Assembly (NCBI GenBank): GCA_963971405.1
Contig: OZ020490.1
Coordinates: 20,485,464-20,549,463, forward strand
Direction of reading: 5' to 3'
DNA length: 64,000 nucleotides
Source of the DNA: Psococerastis gibbosa
Taxonomy: Eukaryota; Arthropoda; Insecta; Psocodea; Psocidae
Both the position numbers and the translations under genes were made by a program. The number at the start of each line of letters is the position of its first letter. Position 1 is the first letter of the stretch. Positions 1 through 10,065 of the stretch are shown one piece after another. The notes under the pieces are model-generated. The model had not been told where the DNA came from. It ran no database searches and saw only the letters and a program-made list of their open reading frames with translations.

Positions 1-2854
1 CGTACAATGACTTTTTTAATAGACATACTTTGTCTTTGTTTTTAGCGTTTTTAAATCCTTCCGGAATATGCATAAAAAATTTCTCATTAAGATCGCTATT
101 TAAAAATGCAGATTTTATATCAAATGAAGCAATTAGCATTTTTTTCTTTGCTGCTAAAGCAAATAACAATCGTAAACTATTTGAATCTACCACTGGACTA
201 AATATATCGGTAAAATCTATGCCATTTTCTTGTTCGAAACCTCTTACAACGAGTCTGGCTTTAAAAGTATTATTATCTTTTTTGCGAAAAATCCAGCGAG
301 AAGTCAAAATCTTATTATTTTCAGCTTCTGCTTTTGGAATATAAATCCAAGTTTTATTAGAAATCAACGATTCTTTCTCCTTCTCTACAGCATCTACCCA
401 TTCTTTACATTCATTGCCTTTTACGGCTTCTTCAAACGTTAAATATACGCTATCATCAAATAGATCAGTTAAATTAGTTTCACAATCATCAAGTGTAGCA
501 GGTTTCCGTAGATTAATTCTACTTCTTAATTTATAAGGGTATTCCTTTGGAGTTTCAGGTTCTGATTCAGACTCACCGTCAGCATCATTTTCACTGATTA
601 TTTCCTCCACAGATTCATTGACTCTACGTGGGCTCACTTGGTGCTTGTCTGATTCAGACTCTGAATCCTTGAAAAATTCTGAAACATTAAAATCAAGTTT
701 TACCATTTCTTCAGGTTTTAGCTTATTTTTAATTTTAAGTGAATTTTCAGGAAAAATAACATCCCTAGAAATAACAATCTTTTTAATGTTTGGGTCAAAC
801 AAACGATAACCATTATGATTATAACCAACGAATATCAATTTTCTTGATCTTTCATCAAGCTTCTTAACACGAGGTAGAATTTTAGCATAAGCTTCAGAAC
901 CAAAAATTTTTAAATTTTTTAAATCTGGTCTTTTTCCAGTCCAATTTTCTATAGGCGTTGCCTTGCTATTAACTGTTGGACTGCGATTAAGTAAAAAACA
1001 ACTTGTCTTAGCCGCTTCACTCCATAAATTTTTATTAACATTACTATCAAAGAGTAAACTTCTTATTTTTTCAGTAATTGTCCGATTTAATCTTTCTGAA
1101 CGAGGGTTCATTTGAGGACTATAACTAGCAGTTACATCAAAAAATATTCCTCTATTATAAAACCATTGTTTTAATGGCAGGTATTCACCTCCACCGTCAC
1201 ATTTAAATCTGCATACTTTTAGACCTTTTTCATTTTCGGCTCGCAAAATAAAATTTTTTATAACATTTGCTGCGTCTGATTTTGCTTTTATAGGATGTAC
1301 TTCACTATAACACGTAAAATCATCAATTATTGATACATAATATTTGCATTGATCAATAGATTCAATTTCAAAGGGACCTTCGACGTCACTATGAATTATT
1401 TCGAGCATTCGAGTAGCACGCTTTAAATTTCCACTAAAGGGATCACGAGCATGTCGAGCTTTAATACAAATTTCACAATTTTTAATATCTAAAGAATTTT
1501 TAGTTATTTTTATTCCATCTGACATTGTTGCAAGTCTTTGCAAATTTTTAAAACTAATATGACCTAATTTTCTATGCCATTCATAAATGTCGTCATAATC
1601 ATTCACAGAAAAAATATTTTCTCTATTTTTTAAATTTTGGTTTTTACCATATTTTAAATTAACAACGAACAAACCGTTATTTTCTTTACCTTCCATGACA
1701 GTTTCGAATTTTGAATTAATAATTTCTACGTTTCCTTTTGAAAATAATACAAACCCACCTTTATCGGTGATTTTTTTAACAGAAAGAAGATTTTGAGATA
1801 ACTCCGGTACGTAAACTACATTGTTTAATGTCACACTCTCACTCTTTAATGTTCCTATGGCCGTTCCAAATAAGGATTCATTCTTTTTTGCTAAACTGAA
1901 TTTTGATATTGCAGGATTACTATTCTCAAGACAATTTAAATTATTAACTAAATGTTTACTTGCTGCACTATCGACAGCTAAGCTAATACTTTTATTATTA
2001 TTAAAGTAATTGGAATTTTTAGATACCAAAAAAACTTTATTATTATTGCTGTCACCATTTTCTCTATTTCTGTTACGGAAAAAACACTCTGAGGATCGGT
2101 GCGAATTCCTCTTTTTACAAATTCCGCAATAAAGCGTATTTCTTTCATCTCTAGCTTTTTTAAAACATTTTTCAATCCTATGATTTCTTAATTTGCAATA
2201 CGTACAGAAAAGTTCATTTTTATTTTTAAAATTAGAATTAGATAGAGTACTTTTACCTTGGGCTAGTGTTTTGAATGCTACTGAGTTGTTTCCACATCGT
2301 TCGTCCTCTAATTGAAGGCGAGAAAAAAGATTGGCAAGCGTCTTATCTTTTGCAGTGACTGACTCCCAAGCACTTCTGAAGGCGTTGAATTTTTCGGGAA
2401 GAGAAGATACAATCTTTGTTACAACCATCTCGTCTGTTAACTTTTCTCCCAATGAAGCTAGTCTATGGATAATTATTTTTATTTCAGCAATTCCCTTGTT
2501 GACATCTTCCAATTTAAAGTTGTAAAAATCCGTTAGAAGAGAACATTTTTGTTGATGAGTGTCCTTATTGTGGAGATCATTTAATGCTTTATACATTTCG
2601 GCTGATGTTGTACATGTTAGTAAATGCACAATTTGGCTGCTATCCACTGAGGTTACAATTAGTCGTTGAGCTTTTATGTCAGTTTTTATCCACGATGTAT
2701 CATCTTTTTTATCCTTGGTAAGGATACTTGGTAAAGGTTCCGTTCCGGTTGCAATGTCGTACGCATATATCGATTTTAAGATGACATCTATTTGAAATTT
2801 CCACGTGAGGTAGTTTGGACCATTTAATTTTTCAATTTTTACGTCTTCGGGCAT
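1..2854 (-). CDS. Copia gag-pol polyprotein, partial, apparently uninterrupted
   Basis: Single open frame from an ATG at 2854 to the window edge (about 951 codons), encoding gag, protease, integrase and the start of reverse transcriptase. By comparison with the copy at 52707 it contains a gag N-terminal domain, two CCHC-type zinc knuckles, a protease motif V-D-S-A-A-S, a GAG-pre-integrase HHCC region, the integrase core with H-S-D and C-D-G-G-G-E motifs, and the first RT blocks. At 991-1000 it has a six-T run (minus strand) where the other copy has eight T and a frameshift, so this copy keeps gag-pol in one frame. It starts with M-P-E-D against M-H-E-D in the other copy. The missing C-terminal half cannot be judged. 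Confidence 0.9.
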   Translation of the reverse strand, partial: MPEDVKIEKLNGPNYLTWKFQIDVILKSIYAYDIATGTEPLPSILTKDKKDDTSWIKTDIKAQRLIVTSVDSSQIVHLLTCTTSAEMYKALNDLHNKDTHQQKCSLLTDFYNFKLEDVNKGIAEIKIIIHRLASLGEKLTDEMVVTKIVSSLPEKFNAFRSAWESVTAKDKTLANLFSRLQLEDERCGNNSVAFKTLAQGKSTLSNSNFKNKNELFCTYCKLRNHRIEKCFKKARDERNTLYCGICKKRNSHRSSECFFRNRNRENGDSNNNKVFLVSKNSNYFNNNKSISLAVDSAASKHLVNNLNCLENSNPAISKFSLAKKNESLFGTAIGTLKSESVTLNNVVYVPELSQNLLSVKKITDKGGFVLFSKGNVEIINSKFETVMEGKENNGLFVVNLKYGKNQNLKNRENIFSVNDYDDIYEWHRKLGHISFKNLQRLATMSDGIKITKNSLDIKNCEICIKARHARDPFSGNLKRATRMLEIIHSDVEGPFEIESIDQCKYYVSIIDDFTCYSEVHPIKAKSDAANVIKNFILRAENEKGLKVCRFKCDGGGEYLPLKQWFYNRGIFFDVTASYSPQMNPRSERLNRTITEKIRSLLFDSNVNKNLWSEAAKTSCFLLNRSPTVNSKATPIENWTGKRPDLKNLKIFGSEAYAKILPRVKKLDERSRKLIFVGYNHNGYRLFDPNIKKIVISRDVIFPENSLKIKNKLKPEEMVKLDFNVSEFFKDSESESDKHQVSPRRVNESVEEIISENDADGESESEPETPKEYPYKLRSRINLRKPATLDDCETNLTDLFDDSVYLTFEEAVKGNECKEWVDAVEKEKESLISNKTWIYIPKAEAENNKILTSRWIFRKKDNNTFKARLVVRGFEQENGIDFTDIFSPVVDSNSLRLLFALAAKKKMLIASFDIKSAFLNSDLNEKFFMHIPEGFKNAKNKDKVCLLKKSLY

Positions 2855-2969
2855 GGTGTACTGGTAAGATTAGGTTACACAAGCACTTTGCACACGCGAC
2901 AATTTTAATTATTATTTTTAATTTTTCTTTTTAATTGATTTTACGGAACATCTTGGTTTCCCGATTTAT

Positions 2970-2983
2970 CTGGGCCCATAACC
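2970..2983 (-). other. Primer-binding site of Copia copy 1
   Basis: On the minus strand GGTTATGGGCCCAG follows the LTR directly. It is complementary to positions 26-39 of animal initiator tRNA-Met (the anticodon arm), the internal priming site known for Drosophila copia. Confidence 0.85.
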
Positions 2984-3240
2984 TGTTGGGTTATGCCTTG
3001 GATCGGTTTTAAATTTATAGATAAAAAAATATCACACTTTGAATTAATATTGTGTATTCGCCATCTTTGTAGCAAGGAAGTAAAAAAACATTGTAAACTC
3101 TAAACAGTGTCACAGACAATGTCATAGACAAACAAAAAATATTATTAAATTAATATTTATTTTCATTATTATTATTTTTAATTTTATTATTATTTTATTA
3201 TGAAATAGCAAAAATTATAATTTAAAAAATTATTTCAACA
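2984..3240 (-). repeat. 5' LTR of Copia copy 1
   Basis: 257 bp with inverted ends TGTTG and CAACA. It differs from the 256-bp LTRs at 52322 and 56698 at least by one extra A in an A-run near 3137, so this insertion is not the direct sibling of the other. Confidence 0.95.
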
Positions 3241-3790
3241 CTGGAGTGCTAAAAGTGAGTTGGCAAATATCTGTCGCTATCACGAGTAAACCTCATTACT
3301 CCATGCCGATTAAGAGCCAATTGGATATACTGTATGTGTAAAAATCAAATATCTCAATCGTAAAGTTGTCAAAATATCAGGACAAACAAAGCATTTTCTG
3401 AGCATTTTGATACATGATATGTATGAGTGAGATACAGTATATACCTCTTTCTAACATGGATTGGCAACAATTATTTAATTTGATTTTTAGAAAAACCGAG
3501 TGGTTTGGTAGTCCCGAGGAAGGAGTTCAAGAATTGGTGTTAGTGAAAACCACATGTCATGTATCGAAATGTAGATTTCTGCTTTTTTGCTCATTTAACA
3601 GTTATTTTTGATGGTTCTAAGATCGATATTTCCTGTGAAAATGTACAAATTTCAAAAAATGCGTAGTGGGGTTACTCCGATTTGGTCTTAAGTTGGACCT
3701 CATCCATCAATTCAGTTTTTCAAACCAGGTCCAGAAGGGGGAAGCTTTCCACAGTAGTTAGCTTAAAAAATCGTCGATTAGCAGTCGAAT
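3241..3790. other. AT-rich spacer, no gene recognised
   Basis: Short open frames only, with no recognisable domain, splice pattern or repeat. It probably belongs to an upstream intron of the myosin gene. Confidence 0.4.
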
Positions 3791-3842
3791 TATAAGCGTG
3801 TAACTTTTTTCAGCATTGTCATTACGCGCTCCGAATCCTGGA
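3791..3842 (+). repeat. Direct repeat (left) flanking LINE fragment
   Basis: 52 bp, repeated with one mismatch at 4758-4809. The pair brackets the LINE fragment and looks like an unusually long target-site duplication. Confidence 0.8.
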
Positions 3843-4757
3843 CTTACTTTACTTTCCGTGTCCGGACCGTCAGATCATTTTCCAAAACTTTGCGGCCTTG
3901 ATGGCGTTGTCGTTGCATACAAAAAGGTCAGCTACACTGCAAACAGTACCCATGTCTCTGCATACGAGAAGGTGATCAGCAGTTTGGACCTCCCCGCAGT
4001 CACATAATTCGTCCTCAATATAACCCCATTTCTTCTGCGTGTATCTGCATCTCGAGACTCCAGTTCTAAGCCTATTTAGTGTTCTCCACTCTCCGTAGGG
4101 CAAGTGGCTTCCCTTTGCTATTTCTTCATTGGCTTTGAAATTGGAGATAATCGGGAGTTCCTCCTCCCATAGACTAGTTCTCCGTATTTCGGCATTAGTT
4201 TCTAGTGGTTTCCGTCTTTTGAGGAAGCTGTTACGGGAGCGTAGACGTTCTGGCGGTCTTTCCTGCTGATACATTGGGTGCCTGGAGTCGTTTTCCTGTT
4301 TGGTCTTCTCCTTTTCTGCGGCTACTGTCCGTCTGATGTGAGGGGGCGCTATACCTACTATAGGGTAAACTTTGTAGGTTGGCGTTGGTTTCAAACAGCC
4401 AGAGATAATCCTTACTGTCTCATTCAGGGCAACGTCCACATGTCTAGTGTGCGCGGAGGCTTCCCACGCTGGTGCACAGTATTCTGCTGCCGAAAAACAT
4501 AGTGCCAGTGCTCAGGTTCTCAGAAGTTCAGGTTGTGCTCCCCAAGACGATCCAGTCAGCTTCCGTAAAATGTTGTTTCTGGCGCTGATTTTGCCTTTAA
4601 GCTCCCTACAGTGTGTTCTGAAGGTTAAAGTTCTGTCGAGTTTAACACCTAGGTACTTCGGATACTGTTCATGCTCGAGGGGTATGCCTTCCCAGGTGAT
4701 GTTGAGTTTCCTGTCTGCTTCCCTATTTTTGAGGTGGAATACGCAAACTTGCTTTTA
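3843..4757 (-). mobile_element. Non-LTR retrotransposon (LINE), 3' fragment of reverse transcriptase ORF, defective
   Basis: Minus-strand reading gives the end of a LINE reverse transcriptase and its C-terminal tail: a leucine-rich block with Y-L-G-V-K-L-D near 4640, S-A-A-E-Y-C-A-P-A-W near 4480, D-x-A-L-N-E-T-x-R-I near 4430, G-I-A-P-P-H-I-R-R near 4345, L-N-R-L-R-T-G near 4075, and a zinc-binding tail C-D-C-G-E-V-Q-T-A-D-H-L-L-V-C near 3985, all family hallmarks. The frame closes at 3870. An in-frame TGA at 4512-4514 and the missing 5' part make it dead. The 3' end next to the left direct repeat has an AAGTAAAGTAAG-like tail. The clade is not certain; jockey/RTE-like elements share these motifs. 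Confidence 0.85.
3870..4439 (-). pseudogene. Open remnant of LINE reverse transcriptase C-terminus
   Basis: 189 codons downstream of the TGA at 4512-4514 remain open and carry the G-I-A-P-P block, L-N-R-L-R-T-G and the C-x-C-x-H-C tail. This is a relic of the LINE ORF, not a host gene. Confidence 0.8.
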
Positions 4758-4809
4758 TATAAGCGTGTAACTTTTTTCAGCATTGCCATTACGCGCTCCG
4801 AATCCTGGA
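4758..4809 (+). repeat. Direct repeat (right) flanking LINE fragment
   Basis: Partner of 3791-3842, with one C/T difference. Confidence 0.8.
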
Positions 4810-5064
4810 AATAGCACCAGATAAACTAAACTACCAGACCTTGGAAGAATAGTACCGTCGACGTTTAAAATTGCCAGGGTGTCCAGGAGCAGACAAACTT
4901 AGGGACTTAATATATAGAGATTACATTCTTGTACTAAACTTGGGAAAGAGCATACGCCACTAATTTTCAAACCAATACCTGCAGAAATCTGCCTATGCAA
5001 CCATTCAAAAATGTAAGGACATGCAGAATATTGGTATATTTCACCCCAAAGTTTGGTGTTACAT

Positions 5065-5160
5065 GTTACATTTCCTATGTCGGAGGGGATGTAAAGTAGG
5101 CGCTCGCGCTGAGTGTAGAGACACCCCTACTGTGCTAGGTTGGCTTCGAACTAAAGTCAT
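5065..5160 (+). repeat. Degraded tail of SINE-like repeat
   Basis: The stretch reading CGGAGGGGATGTAAAGTAGG through GCTAGGTTGGC resembles the tail of the tRNA-derived repeat at 38379-38544 and 10557-10730 (CGGAGGACATGTAAAGCAGG). No tRNA-like head can be seen here. Confidence 0.4.
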
Positions 5161-5397
5161 CTATCTTTATAAAAATCAAACCACTTTCCCGCGTGAGTAT
5201 GTATGTATGTATGTGGACACTTTTTTGACTCGCCATAACTCGGGACCCACTGGCACCAGAAACTTGCGGATACACTCAAAATTTAGAGAAAAATCGGGAC
5301 ATGGTTTTCGTGTAGGGCCGAACCTTAAAAATTGAACCTGATCAGGTACAGGAGCGATAATCGGTTCGAAAAATCCCATAAGAAAGCATTGGAGGGT

Positions 5398-6460
5398 TCA
5401 ACGCAATGTTTTAGCCTGACATTTGGGCCTACCTTAACTTAAATTACATCACTGTCTTCGTCCATTCTTCCTCTTTCAGGCCATGCTATACATGATGTGA
5501 TTGGGCTAGTGGTTCGACTTTGGGGGGTGGAAACGTGAGGGGGTGCGCCCAAATTTTCCGATTTTCAGCGAAAATAGGCCTTTTTCGACCGCGTTTTTGG
5601 GGGTGTTAATATCAATTCGAAAACTTGAAACTACTTTTGTTCTTTTCCACTGTTCTTATTCTTTTCAGTCATATATTCAGTTTTGCTATGCGCCTTTTCG
5701 TTCGGGTTCAGGTGAGTTGGTAAGCAGTCCCTGTTTTGCCGAAAAACCGGTTTAAAGGGTATATTTCCAAATACATGCATAGAGTAAAAAAATTCCACAG
5801 CCTGCAATTTTCCATCGAAATTAATTTTTAATCTCTCATTAGAAGCAGTATGAAATAAGCTTTAAAACGAGTATAAATACATAATTTCAAATTCACCCCT
5901 TCCCCCCTTAATCACGAGTGGAACACAAAGTTTTTAAAAATGACGCGAAAAAAACTGCATTTCTAGCAATCCCATTTAAATTGCATGGGTGGGTTTAAAG
6001 CAATATTTTGGGCAGATGTGGAAGGCCTATGTTAATTTAAATTATATCAGTGTCTTTGTCCGCTCTTCTTCTTTTAGGTCATGCCAAATTTGTCGTGATC
6101 AAGCAAGAGGTTCGGCTTTAGGGGGTGGAAACGTGACGGGGTGCGCCCAAATTTTTCGATTTTCAGCGAAAATAGGCTTTTTCGGCCGCGTTTTCGGAGG
6201 TCTTGATATCATTTTGAAAACTTTAAACTACTTTAGTTCTCTTCCTCCTGTCTTACTCTTTCCAGAGATATATTCAGTTTAACTATCCGCCTCTTCGTTC
6301 GGGCTCAAGTGATTTGGTAAGCCATAGCCATCAGCGTTTTGACGGAATACAGGTCTAAAGTGTACCTTTGAAATTACATGCATAGAGTAACAGGATTCCA
6401 CAGCCTGACCTCTTCCACCAAAATGATTTGTTAATGTCTCATTAGAAGCAGTATAAATTA
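5398..6460 (+). repeat. Diverged tandem duplication in intron, two units of about 480 bp
   Basis: Unit 1 is about 5400-5868 and unit 2 about 5989-6460. Both hold the blocks GGGGGTGGAAACGTGA, GATTTTCAGCGAAAATAGGC and ACATGCATAGAGTAA in the same order, with roughly a quarter of bases different. Neither unit has a credible open frame. Confidence 0.75.
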
Positions 6461-6520
6461 ACCAATTTTCATAGTTGTTAACTGCTTCGTTTGGGTTTGG
6501 GGGCATTCACATAAGTCATG

Positions 6521-6652
6521 CGAGCCCCGAAGGGGCGAGCTGCGTAATGCCAAATGGAACCACGTTAATGCGAGGCCCCGCAGGGGCGAGCTGCCGCCCG
6601 CGGCAGGCGCAAGGGGGGCGGGGCCGCGAAGCGGTCCCAAGCCCCGCTTGTT
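6521..6652. repeat. GC-rich hairpin cluster
   Basis: An island of short palindromes in AT-rich intron sequence: GCCCCGAAGGGGC, GGCCCCGCAGGGGC, GCCGCCCGCGGC and GGGGCCGCGAAGCGGTCCC. Two units begin GCGAG(G)CCCCG-AGGGGCGAGCTG. It has no coding sense, and its composition is wholly unlike its flanks. Confidence 0.6.
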
Positions 6653-6738
6653 ATTTATATTTTAGTCTCAAAGTGTGGCCTAGTTCTTGCATTTTACAAT
6701 TTTGATAAAACTGAGAAATCGAGGCATTTTTATTTCAG

Positions 6739-6894
6739 GTGTTCTATCTCATCTTCTGTCGCTCAGTTTGGTTCTTCCCTCTTCGCCTCGACTCACAGCT
6801 ATACGTCGAGGTCGTCTTCAACCAAATAGCTCCTGACTATCTCGAAGGACTTCTTTTAGTCATGCCGGGGGAATCTCTTGACCAGGATATTATT
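6739..6894 (+). CDS. Myosin XV (sisyphus-like) heavy chain, exon in C-terminal FERM domain
   Basis: Unconventional myosins of class XV are actin motors; their MyTH4-FERM tails carry cargo in filopodia, stereocilia and, in insects, cell-contact protrusions. This exon is 52 codons, flanked by TTTATTTCAG and GTAAGT, both ends phase 0. It contains S-V-W-F-F-P-L-R-L-D-S, then Y-V-E-V-V-F-N-Q-I-A-P-D-Y-L-E-G-L-L, a sequence typical of the F2 lobe of the MyTH4-FERM tail. The motor, IQ and first MyTH4-FERM parts must lie left of the window. Four exons (6739-9331) join in frame to give about 233 C-terminal residues. Class XV is favoured over VII or X because of the C-terminal L-Q-T-D-Q-A-H-E-I-S-R-L-I-R-Q-Y-I; an alignment could move it. 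Confidence 0.8.
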
Positions 6895-7048
6895 GTAAGT
6901 TTATTTTTTTCAATTTTTTTATTGCGCATAAAATACCGCTTGTTTTTTTTTTCAATCCCGTACCGCGCCTCTTTCACGTCAGCGCGGTACAATATGATTG
7001 TGCGCTAATACCCCTAATAATTCTTTCATTGTATGGTATTGCTGTTAA

Positions 7049-7435
7049 GAGTGTACAGCCAGTAGGAAAGTGGCAGCCCGAAATGTAATACCTTTTATTT
7101 TTTATTTAATTAACTGAGCATGTTAAAAATTTGGCTCATCAAAGTTGTAGAAGACTACTTCATGCATCATAATATAAGATATTTTTAATTTTCGAAATTG
7201 TAGTTTTTTTATAAAATCGATTATACGTGAAAAGTTATTGTTTATAAAATATTTGCATGTTTATGAAAAAACTACAATGTTGAAAATTAAAAACATCTTA
7301 TTGGCCTAATATGAAGCATGAAGTAGTCTTCTACAACTTTGATGAGCGAAATCTTTAATAACATGCATAGTTAATTAAATATATAAAAAAAAAGTAATAA
7401 ATTTCAGGCTGCCAATTCCTACGGGCTGTACACTC
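7049..7435. mobile_element. TTAA-flanked MITE with long inverted repeats (copy 1)
   Basis: Ends GAGTGTACAGCC and GGCTGTACACTC, each beside a TTAA (7045-7048 and 7436-7439). The arms pair over more than 150 bp and share the block AGTTGTAGAAGACTACTTCA with the element at 35543-35928. TTAA targets are typical of piggyBac and Kolobok transposons. It lies in a myosin intron. Confidence 0.8.
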
Positions 7436-7637
7436 TTAATAAAACCTTGATTTTTAATAGTTGACCTACAATGCACCTCCCTTATAATTTAGTTCATATT
7501 TAGCTACTCTAGATTGCTGTGCATAAAGGCTGGCGATCGGATTAATCGCCTAATTAGGCGTACATGTAGCCATATTCCAAATGTATTATTACCTATCACT
7601 GTCGCATTCCATATCTTACACCAATTTTCTCTTGCAG

Positions 7638-7842
7638 TATGACATTGCCAGGGTGGCTGCCCTATTACACAAGGCCGCAGATATGGCTTATCTACCCAGC
7701 ATGAAGGAAACAAAGTTCCTTCTTCCGAAACCGGCCCTGGGTGTGAGAGACGTCAAGCCTACACAATGGGTTAACATGGTGCAGTCCAACTGGCCGGAAT
7801 GCGAAGCTCTTACCACGATACAAGCGAAAGCACAAGTCTTAG
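7638..7842 (+). CDS. Myosin XV FERM domain exon
   Basis: Begins after TTTTCTCTTGCAG and ends before GTATGT, phase 0 to phase 1 (68 codons plus one base). Encodes Y-D-I-A-R-V-A-A-L-L-H-K-A-A-D, a helical F2-lobe stretch, and a later T-Q-W-V-N-M-V segment common in the last FERM domain of MyTH4-FERM myosins. The split codon (G plus AT) gives Asp with the next exon. Confidence 0.8.
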
Positions 7843-8340
7843 GTATGTTGAAGTATTATCATTAGATGAAGGAAGGGAAAGAATACAAAAAAATAGAAAC
7901 TTGTGGTAAAATTGATGAAAATGGAATGGCGGGGTTGGCATGCCGACACTTGCACCAAGTACCATGTCTCCATATCTTTAGTACGGTACTTGGATGAATG
8001 CTGTAGTGACTGGGACAAGTTTTGACCGGGTACCTACACCGACACATGCAAGAAATTTGTTATTGGATTTGTCACTGGTTAGTGGTGAAAAACAGTATAT
8101 ATCTGAACTCAATTCAAAATATTTCTGGGTTGCAGGCGTGTTGAGGGAAAAACCATGCACCTACGATAAACCATAAAAATCTGCTGCAATAGACTCAGGG
8201 GTTTTGCACCAATCCATTTGCTCCCATGTCAAAATTCTCGGCGAATAACTGGCGCTTGAATTTTTCGTGTGAACCGGGTCAAAGTATCGGTATTACAGGA
8301 ATATTGCACATAGTTTCATTTGCCTTTGCTTCCTTTGCAG

Positions 8341-8474
8341 ATATACTGTCAAAGTGGCCGCTATTCGGATCTAGCTTCTTTGCGGTGAAACGCTCGTCAG
8401 AGCCCAAAGAACGGTCTGACCACATTCTTGCTCTCAATCGAAATGGCGTTCACTTTATTGACCTCATCACACAT
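8341..8474 (+). CDS. Myosin XV FERM domain exon (F3 lobe)
   Basis: Flanked by TCCTTTGCAG and GTAAGT. Continues the split codon and reads D-I-L-S-K-W-P-L-F-G-S-S-F-F-A-V, then D-H-I-L-A-L-N-R-N-G-V-H-F-I-D. The W-P-x-F-G-x-x-F-F block is the start of the PH-like F3 lobe of myosin FERM domains. It ends in phase 0. Confidence 0.82.
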
Positions 8475-9124
8475 GTAAGTGCCTTTGTTTGGTAATTTGA
8501 AAATACACCCTTACATACTTTCCAAATAAATGTGTGACTGAGGTATCCATTAATCAAGAACTTTAAAGCTAAAAACTATTTGATTTAATTGAGTGCCTTC
8601 ACAAAATACGACATGTGGTATTACTTAGTGTGGACTAATGATAAGAGTTCCTTACGTTATTTTAAAGTCCTGAAGTCTTAAATCCATTAGACTGCAGCCA
8701 TTTCAGTTGGCGTAATTAACGTCTTCAATTTTTTAGTTTCAAGTTTATTCTAGCTTAGGTAGGCTACTAGAAATGAGCATGCGCAATTTGTTAGTTAGAT
8801 GGCACCTGCCAAATTTATATTAATCAATTTATTATTATTATTTTATTATTATTTATAACTTATTGTTAAAACCCATTTAGTAATTTCCTATCGTATAGGA
8901 GGGTGCATTCACATGATCGTACCATAATATAGTTACGAGTGCCTGACAGTTTTTCTTCATACCTTATTTTTTGAAATAGTTTCCACTGAGTTCAACGCAT
9001 TTTGCCCGACTATGCTCGAACCTTTCCATGACTGTTTCAAAAAATGTTTTCTCGATCTCTTATTAATTTATTATTATTTTTAACTATAAATTACATTGGA
9101 ATTATCTGTTTTGTATTTTTACAG

Positions 9125-9331
9125 GAAACCATACTTCATTACCCATTCTCCGAGGTCATATCTACAAGAAAAGTCAAATCTGAAGATGGGACGCTCTTTT
9201 TGGACATGAAATGCGGGAACTTAATGCAACAACGAATCACCAGACTGCAAACAGACCAGGCCCATGAGATCTCTAGACTTATTCGGCAGTACATTACTTT
9301 ACAGCAGCACATGGGGCAAGGCCCTCAGTGA
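9125..9331 (+). CDS. Myosin XV terminal exon, C-terminus of FERM domain
   Basis: 68 codons and TGA after TATTTTTACAG. Contains H-Y-P-F-S-E-V-I-S-T-R, L-F-L-D-M-K-C-G-N-L and Q-T-D-Q-A-H-E-I-S-R-L-I-R-Q-Y-I, the closing strand and long C-terminal helix of the F3 lobe. The stop follows about 10 residues after the helix, as expected for the end of the protein. No clear AATAAA is seen in the next 150 bases. Confidence 0.85.
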   Translation, partial: ETILHYPFSEVISTRKVKSEDGTLFLDMKCGNLMQQRITRLQTDQAHEISRLIRQYITLQQHMGQGPQ

Positions 9332-9678
9332 TGGTTGACTAATAGTTAAAACTTTATTTATTTATTTTATGGAAAGGAGACAATAATGGCGGAATGTGGG
9401 GAAATATAGTTTGGAGAAAATACAGAATAACAGTCAAAATACGCCTTAAAAAGGGAAATTTTAAACTGTTGTGGTAAGGTGCTGGAACTCTTCTGATTCC
9501 AATGGGGGAAAGATTTTTTCAATGCTGACATTTTTAACTAGGCAGTACAGTGCATTCATAAGTTCCATAATTTTGCATGATGAGGCTAGAGTCTTCCATA
9601 ACTAAGTCTACTTCTATGGGACCCAGTAACCATCAGTGCGTTAAAAGAAAATGGCGCTAGAAGTTAACTGCTCATTAT
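9332..9678. other. Myosin 3' flank, nothing recognised
   Basis: Should include the 3' UTR. The ATTTATTTATTTTATGG just after the stop resembles an AU-rich element. No other feature is seen. Confidence 0.3.
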
Positions 9679-10065
9679 GCGGGGATTCCACCGACCGGCT
9701 AGGGCTAAATACAAAAATGGTGACGTGGTATCAGACATTCAAGACTTAGGCGGGGTTTCCACCGATCTCGCATTGCAGAATGCAAATGACATTGACGGAA
9801 ATGTTTGTTTTTCTTTTTATAGAAATCAATTAAAATGTTAGTAATTAATATATCCCATGATGCCATTTTTTTAATTTTAGTTTGTGATTTTACTCTATGA
9901 TCATTGATCAATTTTAACTATGACATAGAGTAAAACAAACAATTCCATCAATGTCATTTGCATTTTGCAATGCGAGGTCGGTGAATACCCCGCCTAAGTC
10001 TTGAATGTCTGCTACCACGTCACCGTTTTTGTATTTATACCTAGCCGGTCGGTGGAATCCCCGCC
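9679..10065. mobile_element. Foldback MITE with conserved GTAGCAGACATT core, copy M1
   Basis: Ends GCGGGGATTCCACCGACC and GGTCGGTGGAATCCCCGC are inverted, and the inverted pairing continues for about 140 bp. Inside each arm the TGGTATCAGACATTCAAGAC / GTCTTGAATGTCTGCTACCA block matches the core of M2-M4. A second end-like block (GGCGGGGTTTCCACCGA) lies further in, suggesting one element nested in, or grown from, another. Confidence 0.8.

Larger units (their letters stand above)
1..3240 (-). mobile_element. Copia-type LTR retrotransposon, copy 1 (5' part, runs off window)
   Basis: 5' LTR, primer-binding site and most of gag-pol on the minus strand. Position 1 corresponds to the middle of the reverse transcriptase domain, so the rest of pol and the 3' LTR lie outside the window. 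It is nearly identical, by eye, to the complete plus-strand element at 52322-56953, so both belong to one recently active family. The base sequence just outside the LTR is CTGGA; the matching target duplication cannot be seen. It may lie in an upstream intron of the myosin gene, in antisense; that is inference. Confidence 0.95.

Noticed and set aside
30-2525. Plus-strand open frames in the first 2.5 kb
   Set aside because: They are antisense shadows of the minus-strand Copia gag-pol; the same shadows occur on the minus strand of the copy at 52.7-56.6 kb.
5398-6282. Open frames in the tandem intron repeat as exons of the myosin gene
   Set aside because: Frames are not conserved between the two repeat units and show no myosin similarity.
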